Assembly (NCBI GenBank): GCA_029237695.1
Contig: CM055279.1
Coordinates: 55,563,530-55,627,529, forward strand
Source: Conchocele bisecta
Lineage: Eukaryota; Mollusca; Bivalvia; Lucinida; Thyasiridae
DNA: 64,000 bases
Direction of reading: 5' to 3'
Shown here piece by piece: positions 43,477-55,590 of the stretch. Numbering within the stretch: position 1 is the stretch's first letter; the number at the start of each line of letters is the position of its first letter. The position numbers were made by a program, and so were the translations under genes. Under the pieces are notes generated by a model. The model did no database searches and was not told the DNA's origin. It worked only from the letters and a program-made list of their open reading frames with translations.

Positions 43477-46400
43477 ACATTCATTTCCACACATTGCTAT
43501 GCCAAGTAAACATGTCCACATTCATTTCCACATAGTGCCATGCCATGTAAATATGTCCACATTCATTTCAACACTGTGCTATGCCATGTAAACACGTCCA
43601 CATTCATTTCCACACAGTGCTATGCCGCGTAAACATGTCCAGGAGAAGAATTCACATAAGTGTAAAAGCTTGTTTTCTAATCCTGTTCTCAATTGTATGT
43701 ATATATATATCACTTGCCACAACTTGAAATAAATATTGTTTAAACTAAACATGTCCACATTCATTTCAACACCGTGCCATGTAAACATGTCCACATATAT
43801 TTCAACACTGTGCTATGCCATGTAAACACGTCCACATTCATTTCCACACAGTGCTATGCCACGTAAACTTGTCCACATTCATTTCAACACCGTGCCATGT
43901 AAACATGTCCACATATATTTCAACACTGTGCTATGCCATGTAAACACGTCCACATTCATTTCCACACAGTGCTATGTCAAGTAACCATGTCCACATTCAT
44001 TTCCACACAGTGCTATGCCAAGTAAACATGTCCACATTCATTTCCACGCAGTGCTATGCCATGTAAACATGTCCACATTCATTTCAACTTAGTGCTATGC
44101 CATGTAAATATGTCCACATTCATTTCCACACAGTGCTATGCCACGTAAACATGTCCACATTCATTTCAACACCGTGCCATGCCATGTAAACATGTCCACA
44201 TATATTTCAACACTGTGCTATGCCATGTAAACACGTCCACATTCATTTCTACACAGTGCTATGTCAAGTAAACATGTCCACATTCATTTCCACACAGTGC
44301 TATGCCAAGTAAACATGTCCACGTTCATTTCCACGCAGTGCTATGCCATGTAAACATGTCCACATTCATTTCAACTTAGTGCTATGCCAAGTAAATATGT
44401 CCACATTCATTTCCACACAGTGCTATGTCATGTCAACATGTCCACATTTATTTCAACACAGTGCCATGCCAAGTAAACATGGCCAATTCATTTCAACACA
44501 GTGCCATGCGAAGTAAACCTGTCCACATTCATTTCAACAAGTGCCATGTCAAGTAAACATGTCCACATTCATTTCAACACAGTGCCATGCCATGTAAGCA
44601 TGTCCACATTCATTTCCACACAGTGCTATGCCATGTAAACACGTCCAGTCATTTCCACACAGTGCCATGCCAAGTAAACATGTCCTCATTCGTTTCAACT
44701 CGTTGCTATGCCATGTAAACATGTCCACATTCATTTCAACACAGTGCTATGCCAAGTAAACACGTCCACATTCATTTCCACACAGTGCCATGCCATGTAA
44801 CCATGTCCACATTCGTTTCAACTCGGTGCCATGCCCTGTAAATGTGTCCACATTCATTTCAACACAGTTACATGCCATGTAAACATATCCACATTCATTT
44901 CCACCCAGTGCTATGCCCAGTAAACATGTCCGCATTCATTTCTACACGGTGCCATGCCATGTAAACTCATCCACATTCATTTCCACACAATGCCATGCCA
45001 TGTAAACACGTCCACATTCATTTCCACAAAGTGCGATGCCCAGTAAACATGTCCACATTCATTTCCACACAGTGCCATCAGTGCGGGATCAACTGATCCT
45101 GAGAATAGTGCTGCAGTAGCCATTGCTTGTCGTAAAAGGCGACTAAACTGGCTTAACGATTGGGTTCATACTTTCCGGAACCCACTATACCGGATTTGGC
45201 CCTCATGTACATTTTTGGCTTTCTTGTATGTGAGAGTTGAGTCAGGCTATGCCCCATATATAAAAGTAAGATTAGCGCTAATCCTATTACTTTTAGGGGA
45301 TGGGATAAATGATGCTGGTGTGGCGAGGGCCTGGCACCAGATCAGGTTGTTCTAATTTCAGGACTGAATATATATTTTGATTGTAAATATTGAGTTCTGA
45401 AGTTGGGATTTACCCCCCTCGGACAGGTGGATACGGGACACGACCCCGTTGACCCGTCTGCGTGTAGACTCCCTGAGGCTTGTACCTCTATGTCAGAAAA
45501 GCGGACGTTAAACCCTATTCACTCACTCACTCCACACAGTGCTATGTCATGTAAACACGTCCAAATTCATTTCCACACAGTGCCATGCCACCTAAACATG
45601 TCCACATTCATTTCCAATCAGTGCCATGCCATGTAAACCTGTCCACATACCTTTCCACACAGTGCCATGCCATTTAAACCTGTCCACATTCATTTCAACG
45701 CAGTGCCATGCCAAGTAAACATGTCCACATTCATTTCCATACAGTGCTATGCCATGTAAACACGTCCACATTCATTTCAACTCAGTGCTATGCCAAGTAA
45801 ACACGTCCACATTCATTTCCATACAGTGCTATGCCATGTAAACATGTCCATATTCATTTCCACACAGTGCTATGCCATGTAAACATGTCCACATTAATTT
45901 CCACACAGTGCTATGCCATGTAAACACGTCCACATTCATTTCCACACAGTGCTATGCCACGTAAACATGTGCACATTCATTTCCACACAGTGCCATGCCA
46001 TGTAAACACGTCCACATTTATTTCAACACAGTACCATGCCATGTAAATATGTGTACATTCATTTCCACACAGTGCTATGCCAAGTAAACATGTCCACATT
46101 CATTTCAACACATGCTATGCCAAGTAAATATGTCCAAATTCATTTCCACACTGTGCTATGCCATGTCAACATGTCCACATTTATTTCAACACGGTACCAT
46201 GCCAAGTAAACCTGTCCACATTCATTTCTACACAGTGTCATGCCAAGTAAACCTGTCCACATGCATTTCAACACTGTGCCATGCCATGTAAACACGTCCA
46301 CATTCATTTCCACACAGTGCTATGCCATGTAAACACGTCCACAGTCATTCAACACAGTGCCATGCCATGCAAACATGTCCTCATTCGTTTCAACTCAGTG

Positions 46401-48793
46401 CTATGCCATGTAAACATGTCCACATTCATTTCCACACAGTGCTATGCCATGTAAACACATCCACATTCATTTCCACACAGTGCTATGCCATGTAAACACG
46501 TTCACAGTCATTTCAACACAGTGCCATGCCATGCAAACATGTCCTCATTCGTTTCAACTCAGTGCTATGCCATGTAAACATGTCCACATTCATTTCCACA
46601 CAGTCCTATGCCAAGTAAACACGTCCACATTCATTTCCACACAGTGCTATGCCATGTAAACATGTCCACATTCATTTCCACACAGTGCCAAGCCACGTAA
46701 ACATGTCCACATTCATTTCCAATCAGTGCCATGCCATGTAAACCTGTCCATATTCATTTCCACACAGTGCCATGCCATGTAAACCTGTCCATATTCATTT
46801 CCACACAGTGCCATGCCACGTAAACATGTCCACATTCATTTCCACGCAGTGCTATGCCATGTAAACACGTCCACATTCATTTCCACACAGTGCTATGCCA
46901 TGTAAACATGTCCATATTAATTTCCACACAGTGCTATGCTACGTAAACATGTCCACATTCATTTCCACACAGTGCCATGCCATGTAAACCTGTCCACTTT
47001 CATTTGCACTCAGTGCTATGCCATGTAAACAAGTCCACATTCATTTCCACACAGTGCTATGCCATGTAAACACGTGCACATTAATTTCCACACAGTTATA
47101 TGCCATGTAAACACGTCCACATTCATTTCCACATGGTGCTATGCCACGTAAAGATGCATTTCCACACAGTGCCATGCCATGTAAACATGTCCACATTTAT
47201 TTGCACACATTGCTATGCCATGTAAACAAGTCCACATTCATTTCCACACAGTGCTATGCCATGTAAACACGTCCACATTCATTTCCTCACAGTGCCATGC
47301 CAAGTAAACACATCAACATTCATTTCCACACAGTGCTATCCCATGTAAACATGTCCACATTCATTTCCACACAGTGCCATGCCATGTAAACATGTCCACA
47401 TTCATTTCAACACAGTGCTATGTGATGTAAACACGTCCTCATTCATTTCAACACGGTGCTATGCCAAGTAAACATGTCCATATTCATTTCAACACAGTGC
47501 CATACCATGTAAACATGTCCACATTCATTTCAACACAGTGCTATGCCAAGTAAACATGCCCACATTCATTTCAACACAGTGCCATGCCATATAAACATGT
47601 CCACATTCATTTCCACACAGTGCCATGCCATGTAAACATGTCCATATTCATTTGCACACAGTGCCATGCCATATAAACATGTCCACATTCATTTCCACAC
47701 AGTGCCATGCCATATAAACATGTCTACATTCATTTCAACACAGTGCTATGCCAAGTAAACATGCCCACATTCATTTCCACACAGTGCCATGCCATATAAA
47801 CATGTCCACATTCATTTCAACACAGTGCTATGCCATGTAAACATGTCCATATTCATTTCAACTCAGTGCTATGCCAATAAACATGTCCTCATTAATTTCA
47901 ACACGCTGCTATGCCATGTAAACATGTCCATATTAATTTCCACACGGTGCTATGTCATGTAAACATGTCCACATTCATTTCAACACTGTGTCATGCCATG
48001 TGAACATGTCCACATTCATTTCAACACGGTGCTATGCCAAGTAAACATGTCCACATTCATTTCAACACAGTGCTATGCCATGTAAGCTTGTCCACATTCA
48101 TTTCAACACTGTGCCATGCCATGTAAACTTGTCCACATTCATTTCAACACAGTGCCACGCCATGTAAACATGTCCATTTTCATTTCCACTCGGTGCTATG
48201 CCAAGTAAACATGTCCTCATCCATGTAAACATGTCCATATTAATTTCCACACAGTGCCATGCCATGTAAACATGTCCACATTCATTTCAACAGTGCTATG
48301 CCAAGTAAACATGTCCACATTCATTTCAACACAGTGCTATGCCATGTAAACATGTCCACATTCATTTCAACACAGTGCTATGCCATGTAAACATGTCCAC
48401 ATTCATTTCAACACAGTGCTATGCCATGTAAACATGTCCACATTGATTTCCACACAGTGCTATGCCAAGTAAACATGTCCACATTCATTTCCACACAGTG
48501 CTACATGTATGCCAAGTAGACATGTCCACATTTTCATTTCAACACAGTGCCATGCCATGTAAGCACGTCCACGTTCATTTCAGCTTAGTGCTATGCCATG
48601 TAAACATATCCACATTTATTTCAACACAGTACCATGCCATGTAAACATGTCCACATTCATTTCCAGACAGTGCTATGCCAAGTAAACATGTCTACATTCA
48701 TTTCCACGCTGTACTATGACATAAAACATGTCCACATTCATTTCCACACATGCTATGCCAAGTAGATATGGCCACATTCATTTCAACTCGGTG
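43477..48793 (+). repeat. Satellite with a 41-bp unit, about 120 copies, carrying forkhead sites
   Basis: The unit is ACATGTCCACATTCATTTCA followed by ACACAGTGCTATGCCATGTA and A. Variation is mostly single substitutions (CATG/AAG before TAAAC, CAACAC/CCACAC). Most units include GTAAACA, an exact match to the forkhead-family consensus (G/A)(T/C)AAA(C/T)A; some have GTAAATA, GTAAACC or GTAAACT. It is interrupted by about 110 bp at 43635-43745 and by the insertion at 45079-45530. It resumes at 50589 after the 169-bp array. The strand is given for the unit as written. Confidence 0.95.
45079..45530 (+). mobile_element. SINE-like insertion in the satellite
   Basis: It starts CAGTGCGGGATCAACTGATC, contains the widespread molluscan word TTGTCGTAAAAGGCGACTAA, shares the middle of the 33-kb and 62-kb SINE (TTTGGCCCTCATGTACATTT, CTGGCACCAGATCAGGTTGT), and ends GCGGACGTTAAACCCTATTC with a (CACT)n tail. 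The satellite resumes directly after it. The 3' end differs from the (AAAC)n-tailed copies, so this is a different subfamily or a composite. Confidence 0.65.
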
Positions 48794-50441
48794 CCACATT
48801 TCACACACACATTTGTTCCAATGGTCCGCTACCGCCCTGTGACAAATTCACATTCGTCCCGCCCCCGCTAAGCCCAGGGTCAAGGTCACAGACTTGGTGC
48901 ATTCCAAATCTTAACGCTCGGGTAAATGGCTTGTAATTTCTGTGTCCTTGCTCGGATCTGCTTCACATTTCACGCACACATTGCTCCAATGGTCCTCTAC
49001 CGCCCTATGACAAATCCACATTCGTCCCACCCCCGCTAAGCCCAGGGTCAAGGTCACAGACTTGGTGCGTTTGAAACCTTAACGCTCGGGTAAATGGCTT
49101 ATAATTTCTGTTTCCTTGCTCCGATCTGCTTCACATTTCACACACACATTGCTCCAATAGTCCGCTACCGCCCTGTGACAAATTCACATTTGTCCCGCCC
49201 CCGCTAAGCCCAGGGTGAAGGTCACAGACTTGGTGCGTTCCAAACCTTAACGCTCGGGTAAATGGCTTATAATTTCTGTGTCCTTGCTCGGATCTGCGTC
49301 ACATTTCTCACACGCATTGCTCCAATGGTCATCTACCACCCTGTGGCAAATCCACATTCGTCCTGCCCCCGCTAAGCCCAGGGTCAAGGTCACAGACTTG
49401 GTGCGTTCCAAACATTAACGCTCCGGTAAATGACTTGTAATTTCTGTGTCCTTGCTCGGATCTGCGTCACATTTCTCACACGCATTGCTCCAATGGTCCT
49501 CTGCCACCCTGTGACAAATCCACATTCGTCCCGCCCCCGCTAAGCCCAGGGTCAAGGTCGCAGACTTGGTGCGTTCAAAACCTTAACGCTCGGGTAAATG
49601 GCTTATAATTTCTGTTTCCTTGCTCCGATCTGCTTCACATTTCACACACACATTGCTCCAATGGTCCGCTACCGCCCTGTGACAAATTTAAATTTGTCCC
49701 ACCCCCGCTAAGCCCAGGGTCAAGGTCACAGACTTGGTGCGTTCCAAACCTTAACGCTCCGGTAAATGACTTGTAATTTCTGTGTCCTTGCTCGGATCTG
49801 CGTCACATTTCTCACACGCATTGCTCCAATGGTCCTCTGCCACCCTGTGACAAATCCATATTCGTCCCACCCCCGCTAAGCCCAGGGTCAAGGTCACAGA
49901 CTTGGTGCGTTCAAAACCTTAACGCTCGGGTAAATGCCTTATAATTTCTGTTTCCTTGCTCGGATCTGCTTCACATTTCACACACGCATTGCTCCAATGG
50001 TCCTCTGCCACCCTGTGACAAATCCGCATTTGTCCCGCCCCCGCTAAGCCCAGGGTCAAGGTCACAGACTTGGTGCATTTGAAACCTTAACACTCGGGTA
50101 AATGCCTTATAATTTCTGTTTCCTAGCTCGGATCTGCTTCACATTTCACACATGCATTGCTCCAATGGTTCTCTGCCACCCTGTGACAAATCCACATTTG
50201 TCCCGCCCCCGCTAAGCCCAGGGTCAAGGTCACAGACTTGGTGCGTTCGAAACCTTAACGCTCGGGTAAATGGCTTATAATTTATGTTTCCTTGCTCGGA
50301 TCTGCTGCACATTTCACACACGCATTGCTCCAATGGTCCTCTACCACCCTGTGACAAATCCACATTTCGTCCCGCTCCCGCTAAGCCCAGGGTCAAGGTC
50401 ACAAACACTCGGGTAAATGGCTTACACTCGGGTAAATGGTA
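48794..50441 (+). repeat. Tandem array, 169-bp unit, about ten copies
   Basis: CCCCGCTAAGCCCAGGGTCA recurs at about 48865, 49027, 49197, 49366, 49535, 49704, 49868, 50038, 50207 and 50376. Each unit also has AGGTCACAGACTTGGTGCGT, CTTAACGCTCGGGTAAATGG and ACACGCATTGCTCCAATGGT. The first unit begins part-way through, directly against the 41-bp satellite, and the array ends at a compact Helitron-like element. Confidence 0.92.
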
Positions 50442-50588
50442 AATGCCCCCGCAACCGAATGGTGAGTGGGGCATATAGTGTTACCGGCGTCCGTCCGTAC
50501 TCGGGGTAAATGGCTTGTAATCAAATATGCCTCGTTTTCTTTGGCTGCCTGCGGGTGCATTCGTGTGCCGACAGGCCACATTTCTAGT
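50442..50588 (+). mobile_element. Almost empty Helitron-like element (left and right ends only)
   Basis: ATGCCCCCGCAACCGAATGG, TGAGTGGGGCATATAGTG and a CCGTCCGT run form the left end. GGCTGCCTGCGGGTGCATTC, GTGTGCCGACAGGCCACATT and TCTAGT form the right end. Only about 30 bp of array sequence lies between them. The same ends bound the longer element at 53026-54650. Confidence 0.65.
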
Positions 50589-50830
50589 TTCAACACAGTG
50601 CTATGCCATGTAAACATGTCCACATTCATTTCAACGCAGTGCTATGCCATGTAAACATGTCCCATATTCATTTCCACACAGTGCCATGCATGTAAACATG
50701 TCCACATTCATTTAAACTCAACACGTCCACATTTATTTCAACACAGTGCCATGCCGTGTAAACACGTCCACATTCATTTCCACACAGTGCCATGCCATGT
50801 AAACACGTCCACATTCATTTCAACACAGTT
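50589..50830 (+). repeat. 41-bp satellite, continuation
   Basis: About six more units of the 43477-48793 satellite, the first directly after TCTAGT. The 48794-50588 block therefore interrupts a once continuous array. Confidence 0.9.
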
Positions 50831-51399
50831 TAGAAGCTGGCCTCTGAAATGTAGAAAGGTCCATAAATAATCACTTTAGTAAGATGCTTAATTTCACTTA
50901 AAGCACCTATACGGCTCAAGTTGCCGAATTTGGCCTCCTATGGGGTTTTCCCACACACAAATCCAACAGGTTTCTATTTACACACACTTTGAAACTGTTT
51001 GCATTCATTTTGGTACAAAAATGAGTTTGTGGTCGATGAAAATATCAATATTTGTTGATAAACAAACAGCAGGTGCGTGTTTCAAAGCCCGATCGATTTT
51101 CCGATAGACGCTCGGGTCAGCTCCTCAACTCCGATTCGCGGCCGATGAATTCCGATAGCCGGAGTTTATCAACTCACTTCCGAGCCGAAGCCGTTGGTTT
51201 ACGGAAATTAATATTGACAATATTGATATTGACATTTTGCACTGAGTGGTACACAAAACAAGTTTTTGTTGTCTTCACATTGCGATTAAGATGTAAATCT
51301 CAAGACTTGAGATGTATCTATTAGGCAGTATATATTAGTTTTGTGTACTAAATCAGTTGCCAAACATGTTTTTGTGTTTGATAAAATCGGAAAATTGTA
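50831..51399. other. FoxJ intron spacer
   Basis: No gene is seen. A stretch near 51080-51190 is locally GC-richer, with several GATTC/GAATC and CCGATAG/CGGATTC-like words. The reading frame there (90 codons) has no recognisable features. Confidence 0.5.
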
Positions 51400-53025
51400 A
51401 TACTGAGCCGTTCAGGGCCTTTAACGTTGGGGTTAATGTCTTATAACTTCTGTTTCCTTTCATCGAACACCTTGTTATTTCATACATGCATTCCTCTATC
51501 ATGGTGTAGCAAATCCATGACCCACCACCAAACCCGTAAGGTCACAAACTTGGCACATTCATAAACTTAACGTTGGGGTAAATGTCTTGTAGCATCTGTT
51601 TCCTTTCATGGAACACCTTGATATTTCATATATGCATTCATCTGATAATACTCTATCGTGCTATAGCAAATCCATGACCAACCGCACACCCCTTACCCCA
51701 AGGTCAAGGTCACAAACTTAGCACATTCATAAACTTAACGTTTGGGTAAATGTCTTATAACATCTGTTTCCTTTCATGGAACGTCTTGATATTTCATACA
51801 TGAATTCTTTAAATGACCCTCTATCATGCTGTAGCAAATGCACGACCCACCACCCAACCCTTACCCCAAGGTCAAGGTCAACTTAGCATGTTCATAAACT
51901 TAACATTGTGGTAAATGTCTCATAACGTCTGTTTCATTTCATGGAACACCTTGTTATTTCATACATGCATTCCTCAGATGACCCTCTATCATGCTGTAGC
52001 AAATCCATGACCCACCACCAAACCCTTACCCCAAGGTCAAGGTCACAAACTTAGCACATTCATAAACTTAACGTTGGGGTAAATGTCTTGTAACATCTGT
52101 TTCCTTTCATGGAACGCCTTGATATTTCATACATGCATACATTAGATGACCCTCTATCATGTTGTAGCAAATGTACGACCCACCACCCAACCCTTACCCC
52201 AAGGTCAAGGTCACAAACTTAGCATGTTCATAAACTTAACGTTGGGGTAAATGTCTTATAACATCTGTTTTCTTTCATGGAACGCCTTGATATTTCATAC
52301 ATGCATTCATCTGATGATACTCTATCTTGCTATAGCAAATTGATTACCCCTTACCCCAAGGTTCAGGTCACCAACTTGGCACATTCATAAACTGAACGTT
52401 GGGGGTAAATGTTTCATACATGCATTTCAGATGACCCTCTATCATGCTGTAGCAAATGCATGACCCTTTACCCAACCCTTACCCCAAGGTCAAGGTCACA
52501 AACTTAGCATGTTCATAAACTTAACGTTGGGGTAAATGTCTTGTTTCCTTTCATGGAACGGCTTGATATTTCATACATGCATTCATCTGATGATACTCTA
52601 TCGTGCTATAGCAAATCTATGACCCACCGCCCTCCCCTTACCCTGAGGTCAAGGTCACAAACTTAGCACATTCATAAACTTAACGTTGGGGTAAATGTCT
52701 TATAACATCTGTTTCCTTTCATGGAACGCCTTGATATTTCATACATGCATTCCTCAGATGACCCTCTATCATGCTGTAGCAAATCCACGACCCACCAACC
52801 AACCCTTACCCCAAGGTCAAGGTCACAAATTTAGCATGTTCATAAACTTAACATTGGGGTAAATGGTGTGAAACTTCTGTTTCTTTACAGGGAACGCTTT
52901 GATATTTCATGCATTCATTCATCTGATGATCCTCTATTGTGCTATCGCAAATCCATGTCCCATCCCCCACCCCTTTCCCCAAGATCAACATCATAAACTT
53001 AACGTTTGAGTGAATGTCTTTTTAT

Positions 53026-54650
53026 TATGCCCCCGCCACCGAATGGTGAGGGGGGCATATAGTGTTACCGGCGTCCGTACGTAACATACGTACGTCCCGA
53101 AACCTTAACGCTCGGGTAAATGGCTTATAATTTCTGTTTCCTTGCTCGGATCTGCTTGACATTTCACACACGCATTGCTCCAATGGTCCTCTGCCACCCT
53201 GTGACAAATCCACATTCGTGCCGCCCCCGCTAAGTCCAGGGTCAAGGTCACAGACTTGGTGCATTCGAAACCTTAACGCTGGGTAAATGCCTTATAATTT
53301 CTGTTTCCTTGCTCGGATCTGCTTCACATTTCACACACGCTTTGCTCCAATGGTCCTCTGCCACCCTGTGACAAATCCACATTCGTGCCGCCCCCGCTAA
53401 GCCCAGGGTCAAGGTCACAGACTTGGTGCGTTTGAATCCTTAACGCCTGGGTAAATGCCTTATAATTTCTGTTTCCTTGCTCGGATCTGCTTCACATTTC
53501 ACAAACGCATTGCTCCAATGGTCCTCTGCCACCCTGTGACAAATCCACATTCGTGCCGCCCCCGCTAAGCCCAGGGTCAAGGTCACAGACTTGGTGCGTT
53601 CGAAACCTTAACGCTGGTAAAATGCCTTATAATTTAGTCCTTGTCGGATCTGCTTCACATTTCACACACGCATTGCTCCAATGGTCCTCTGCCACCCTGT
53701 GACAAATCCACATTTGTACCGCCCCCGCTAAGCCGGTGCTTATGGGCTTGACCGTCAAGGTCACAGGATCTTGCTTGAGTGCGTTTCGAAACCTTAAGTT
53801 CGCTGGGTATTAGTAGTGCCTTATACATTTATGTTTCCTTGCTCGGATCTGCTTCACATTTCACACACGCATTGCTCCAATGGTCCTCTGCCACCCTGTG
53901 ACAAATCCACATTTGTACCGCCCCCGCTAAGCCCAGGGTCAAGGTCACAGACTTGGTGCGTTCGAAACCTTAACGCTGGGTAAATGCCTTATAATTTCTG
54001 TTTCCTTGCTCGGATCTGCTTCACATTTCACACACGCATTGCTCCAATGGTCCTCTGCCACCCTGTGATAAATCCACATTCGTGCCGCCCCCGCTAAGCC
54101 CAGGGTCAAGGTCACAGACTTGGTGCATTCGAAACCTTAACGCTCGGGTAAATGCCTTATAATTTCTGTTTCCTTGCTCGGATCTGCTTCACATTTCACA
54201 CTTGCATTGCTCCAATGGTCCTCTGCCACCCTGTGACAAATCCACATTCGTGCCGCCCCCGCTAAGCCCAGGGTCAAGGTCACAGACTTGGTGCGTTCGA
54301 AACCTTAACGCCGGGTAAATGCCTTATAATTTCTGCTTCCTTGCTCGGATCTGCTTCACATTTCACACACGCATTGCTCCAATGGTCCTCTGCCACCCTG
54401 TGACAAATCCACATTCGTGCCGCCCCCGCCAAGCCCAGGCTCAAGGTCACACAACTTGGTGCGTTCGAAACCTTAACGCCGGGTAAATGCCTTATAATTT
54501 CTGTTTCCTTGCTCGGATCTGCTTCACATTTCACACACGCATTGCTCCAATGGTCCTCTGCCACCCTGTGACAAATCCACATTCAAATATGCCTTGTTTT
54601 CTTTGGCTGCCAGCGGGGGCATTCGTGTGCCGATAGGCCACATTTCTAGT
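53026..54650 (+). mobile_element. Helitron-like element with eight 168-bp units, nested
   Basis: The left end is TATGCCCCCGCCACCGAATG, GTGAGGGGGGCATATAGTGT, with a self-pairing TGCCCCC/GGGGGCA. The right end is GGCTGCCAGCGGGGGCATTC, GTGTGCCGATAGGCCACATT and TCTAGT. Inside are eight units of the 169-bp family of 48794-50441, with one irregular unit at about 53740-53830. The host array is interrupted between GAATGTCTTTTT and AACTTCTGTTTC, the two halves of one unit. Confidence 0.8.
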
Positions 54651-54905
54651 AACTTCTGTTTCTTTACAGGGAACACCTTTATATTTCATACATGCATTCA
54701 TCTGATGATCCTCTATTGTGCTACAGCAAATCCATGACACCCCTCCGCCCCTTTTCCCAAGGTCAACGTCACAAATTTAGCACATTCATACATGCATTCC
54801 TCATGTGAATAGCTATCATGCTGTAGAAAATCACCTACTTAGTGCGTTCATAAACTTAGCGTTGGGTTAAATTTTGTATAACTTCTGTTTTCAGGGAGCG
54901 CATTG

Positions 54906-55195
54906 ATATAGAGAATAGTAGGTTAGTGCCGTGAATGGGAAAAAATATCTGGCAAGGCTCAGGAAACGGGATGGGCGAGGCTCTGCCGAGCACATCCCAT
55001 TTCCGTGCCGTGCCAGATATGTTTCCCATTCACGACACTAACCTACTACTCTATTTATCCTGTCAACATTACAAATAGCTTTAAAATGCAAAAAAATAAC
55101 CCCAGCCGCATCTCCAAATTGTATTGACAGGATATCAAAAATGTTTCACCGCACCGTGTTTCACGGCACATACGCACTGTGTTGACGGGATAAAT
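54906..55195. mobile_element. Hairpin element inserted in the 168-bp array
   Basis: A long hairpin pairs AGAATAGTAGGTTAGTGCCG and GAATGGGAAA with TTTCCCATTC and CGACACTAACCTACTACTCT (arms of about 65 bp, 54908-55053). A second inverted pair, TTTATCCTGTCAACA and TGTTGACGGGATAAA, closes 55053-55195. The host array continues on both sides. Confidence 0.7.
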
Positions 55196-55499
55196 TTCAT
55201 ACATGCATTCATCTTAATATGCTATATCATGCCATAGCAAATCCACGACCCACCTTCCACCACTGACCCCAATATCGAGGTCCACCGCTCACCCCTTAAC
55301 CCAAGGTGAAGTTATATAATATTCATGTTTTTTATACAACTGTCCAAGTTTGAGTGAAGGCTGCCAACAGGCGAGCTTCGTTGTCTTCTGACAACTCTTG
55401 TTCCCTGTGATCTGTGACATTTTGAGTCAACCTGAACAATTATTCAAATGAGTTTTTATGAACTTGCTGACAAGTTTTGATGGAAGTTAGTATATATAA

Positions 55500-55590
55500 T
55501 CGACAGTCTGAGGTTTCTGATTTACTTTATTATGGGGATAATAATTTCAAGTGAGCGATATAGGCCCATTTGGGCCTCTTGTTTTGTTTC
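55500..55590 (+). mobile_element. 3' end fragment of a Helitron-like element
   Basis: AGTGAGCGATATAGGCCCAT, TTGGGCC and TCTTGTTT form the hairpin-plus-CTTGTT end of the 1066-2674 family. No left end or repeats are attached. Confidence 0.5.

Larger units (their letters stand above)
51400..55406 (+). mobile_element. Helitron-like element with a 168-bp array, carrying two later insertions
   Basis: About ten units run from 51420 to 53010: TTAACGTTGGGGTAAATGTC, TCTGTTTCCTTTCATGGAAC, TTTCATACATGCATTC, CTACCC-like middle and CCCCAAGGTCAAGGTCAC. The right end at 55355-55406 has GCCAACAGGCGAGCTTCG and the hairpin TTGTCTTCTGACAA followed by CTCTTGTTC. The left end is not clear. The array is split by 53026-54650 and 54906-55195. 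No coding capacity. Confidence 0.7.

Noticed and set aside
44549..46659. Frames repeating a MSTFIS/HIHFHTV-like motif in the satellite
   Set aside because: 41 is not a multiple of three, so no frame persists. They are by-products of the satellite unit.
43477..48793. CRISPR-like array
   Set aside because: Units are contiguous with no unique spacers, and the setting is a eukaryotic intron.
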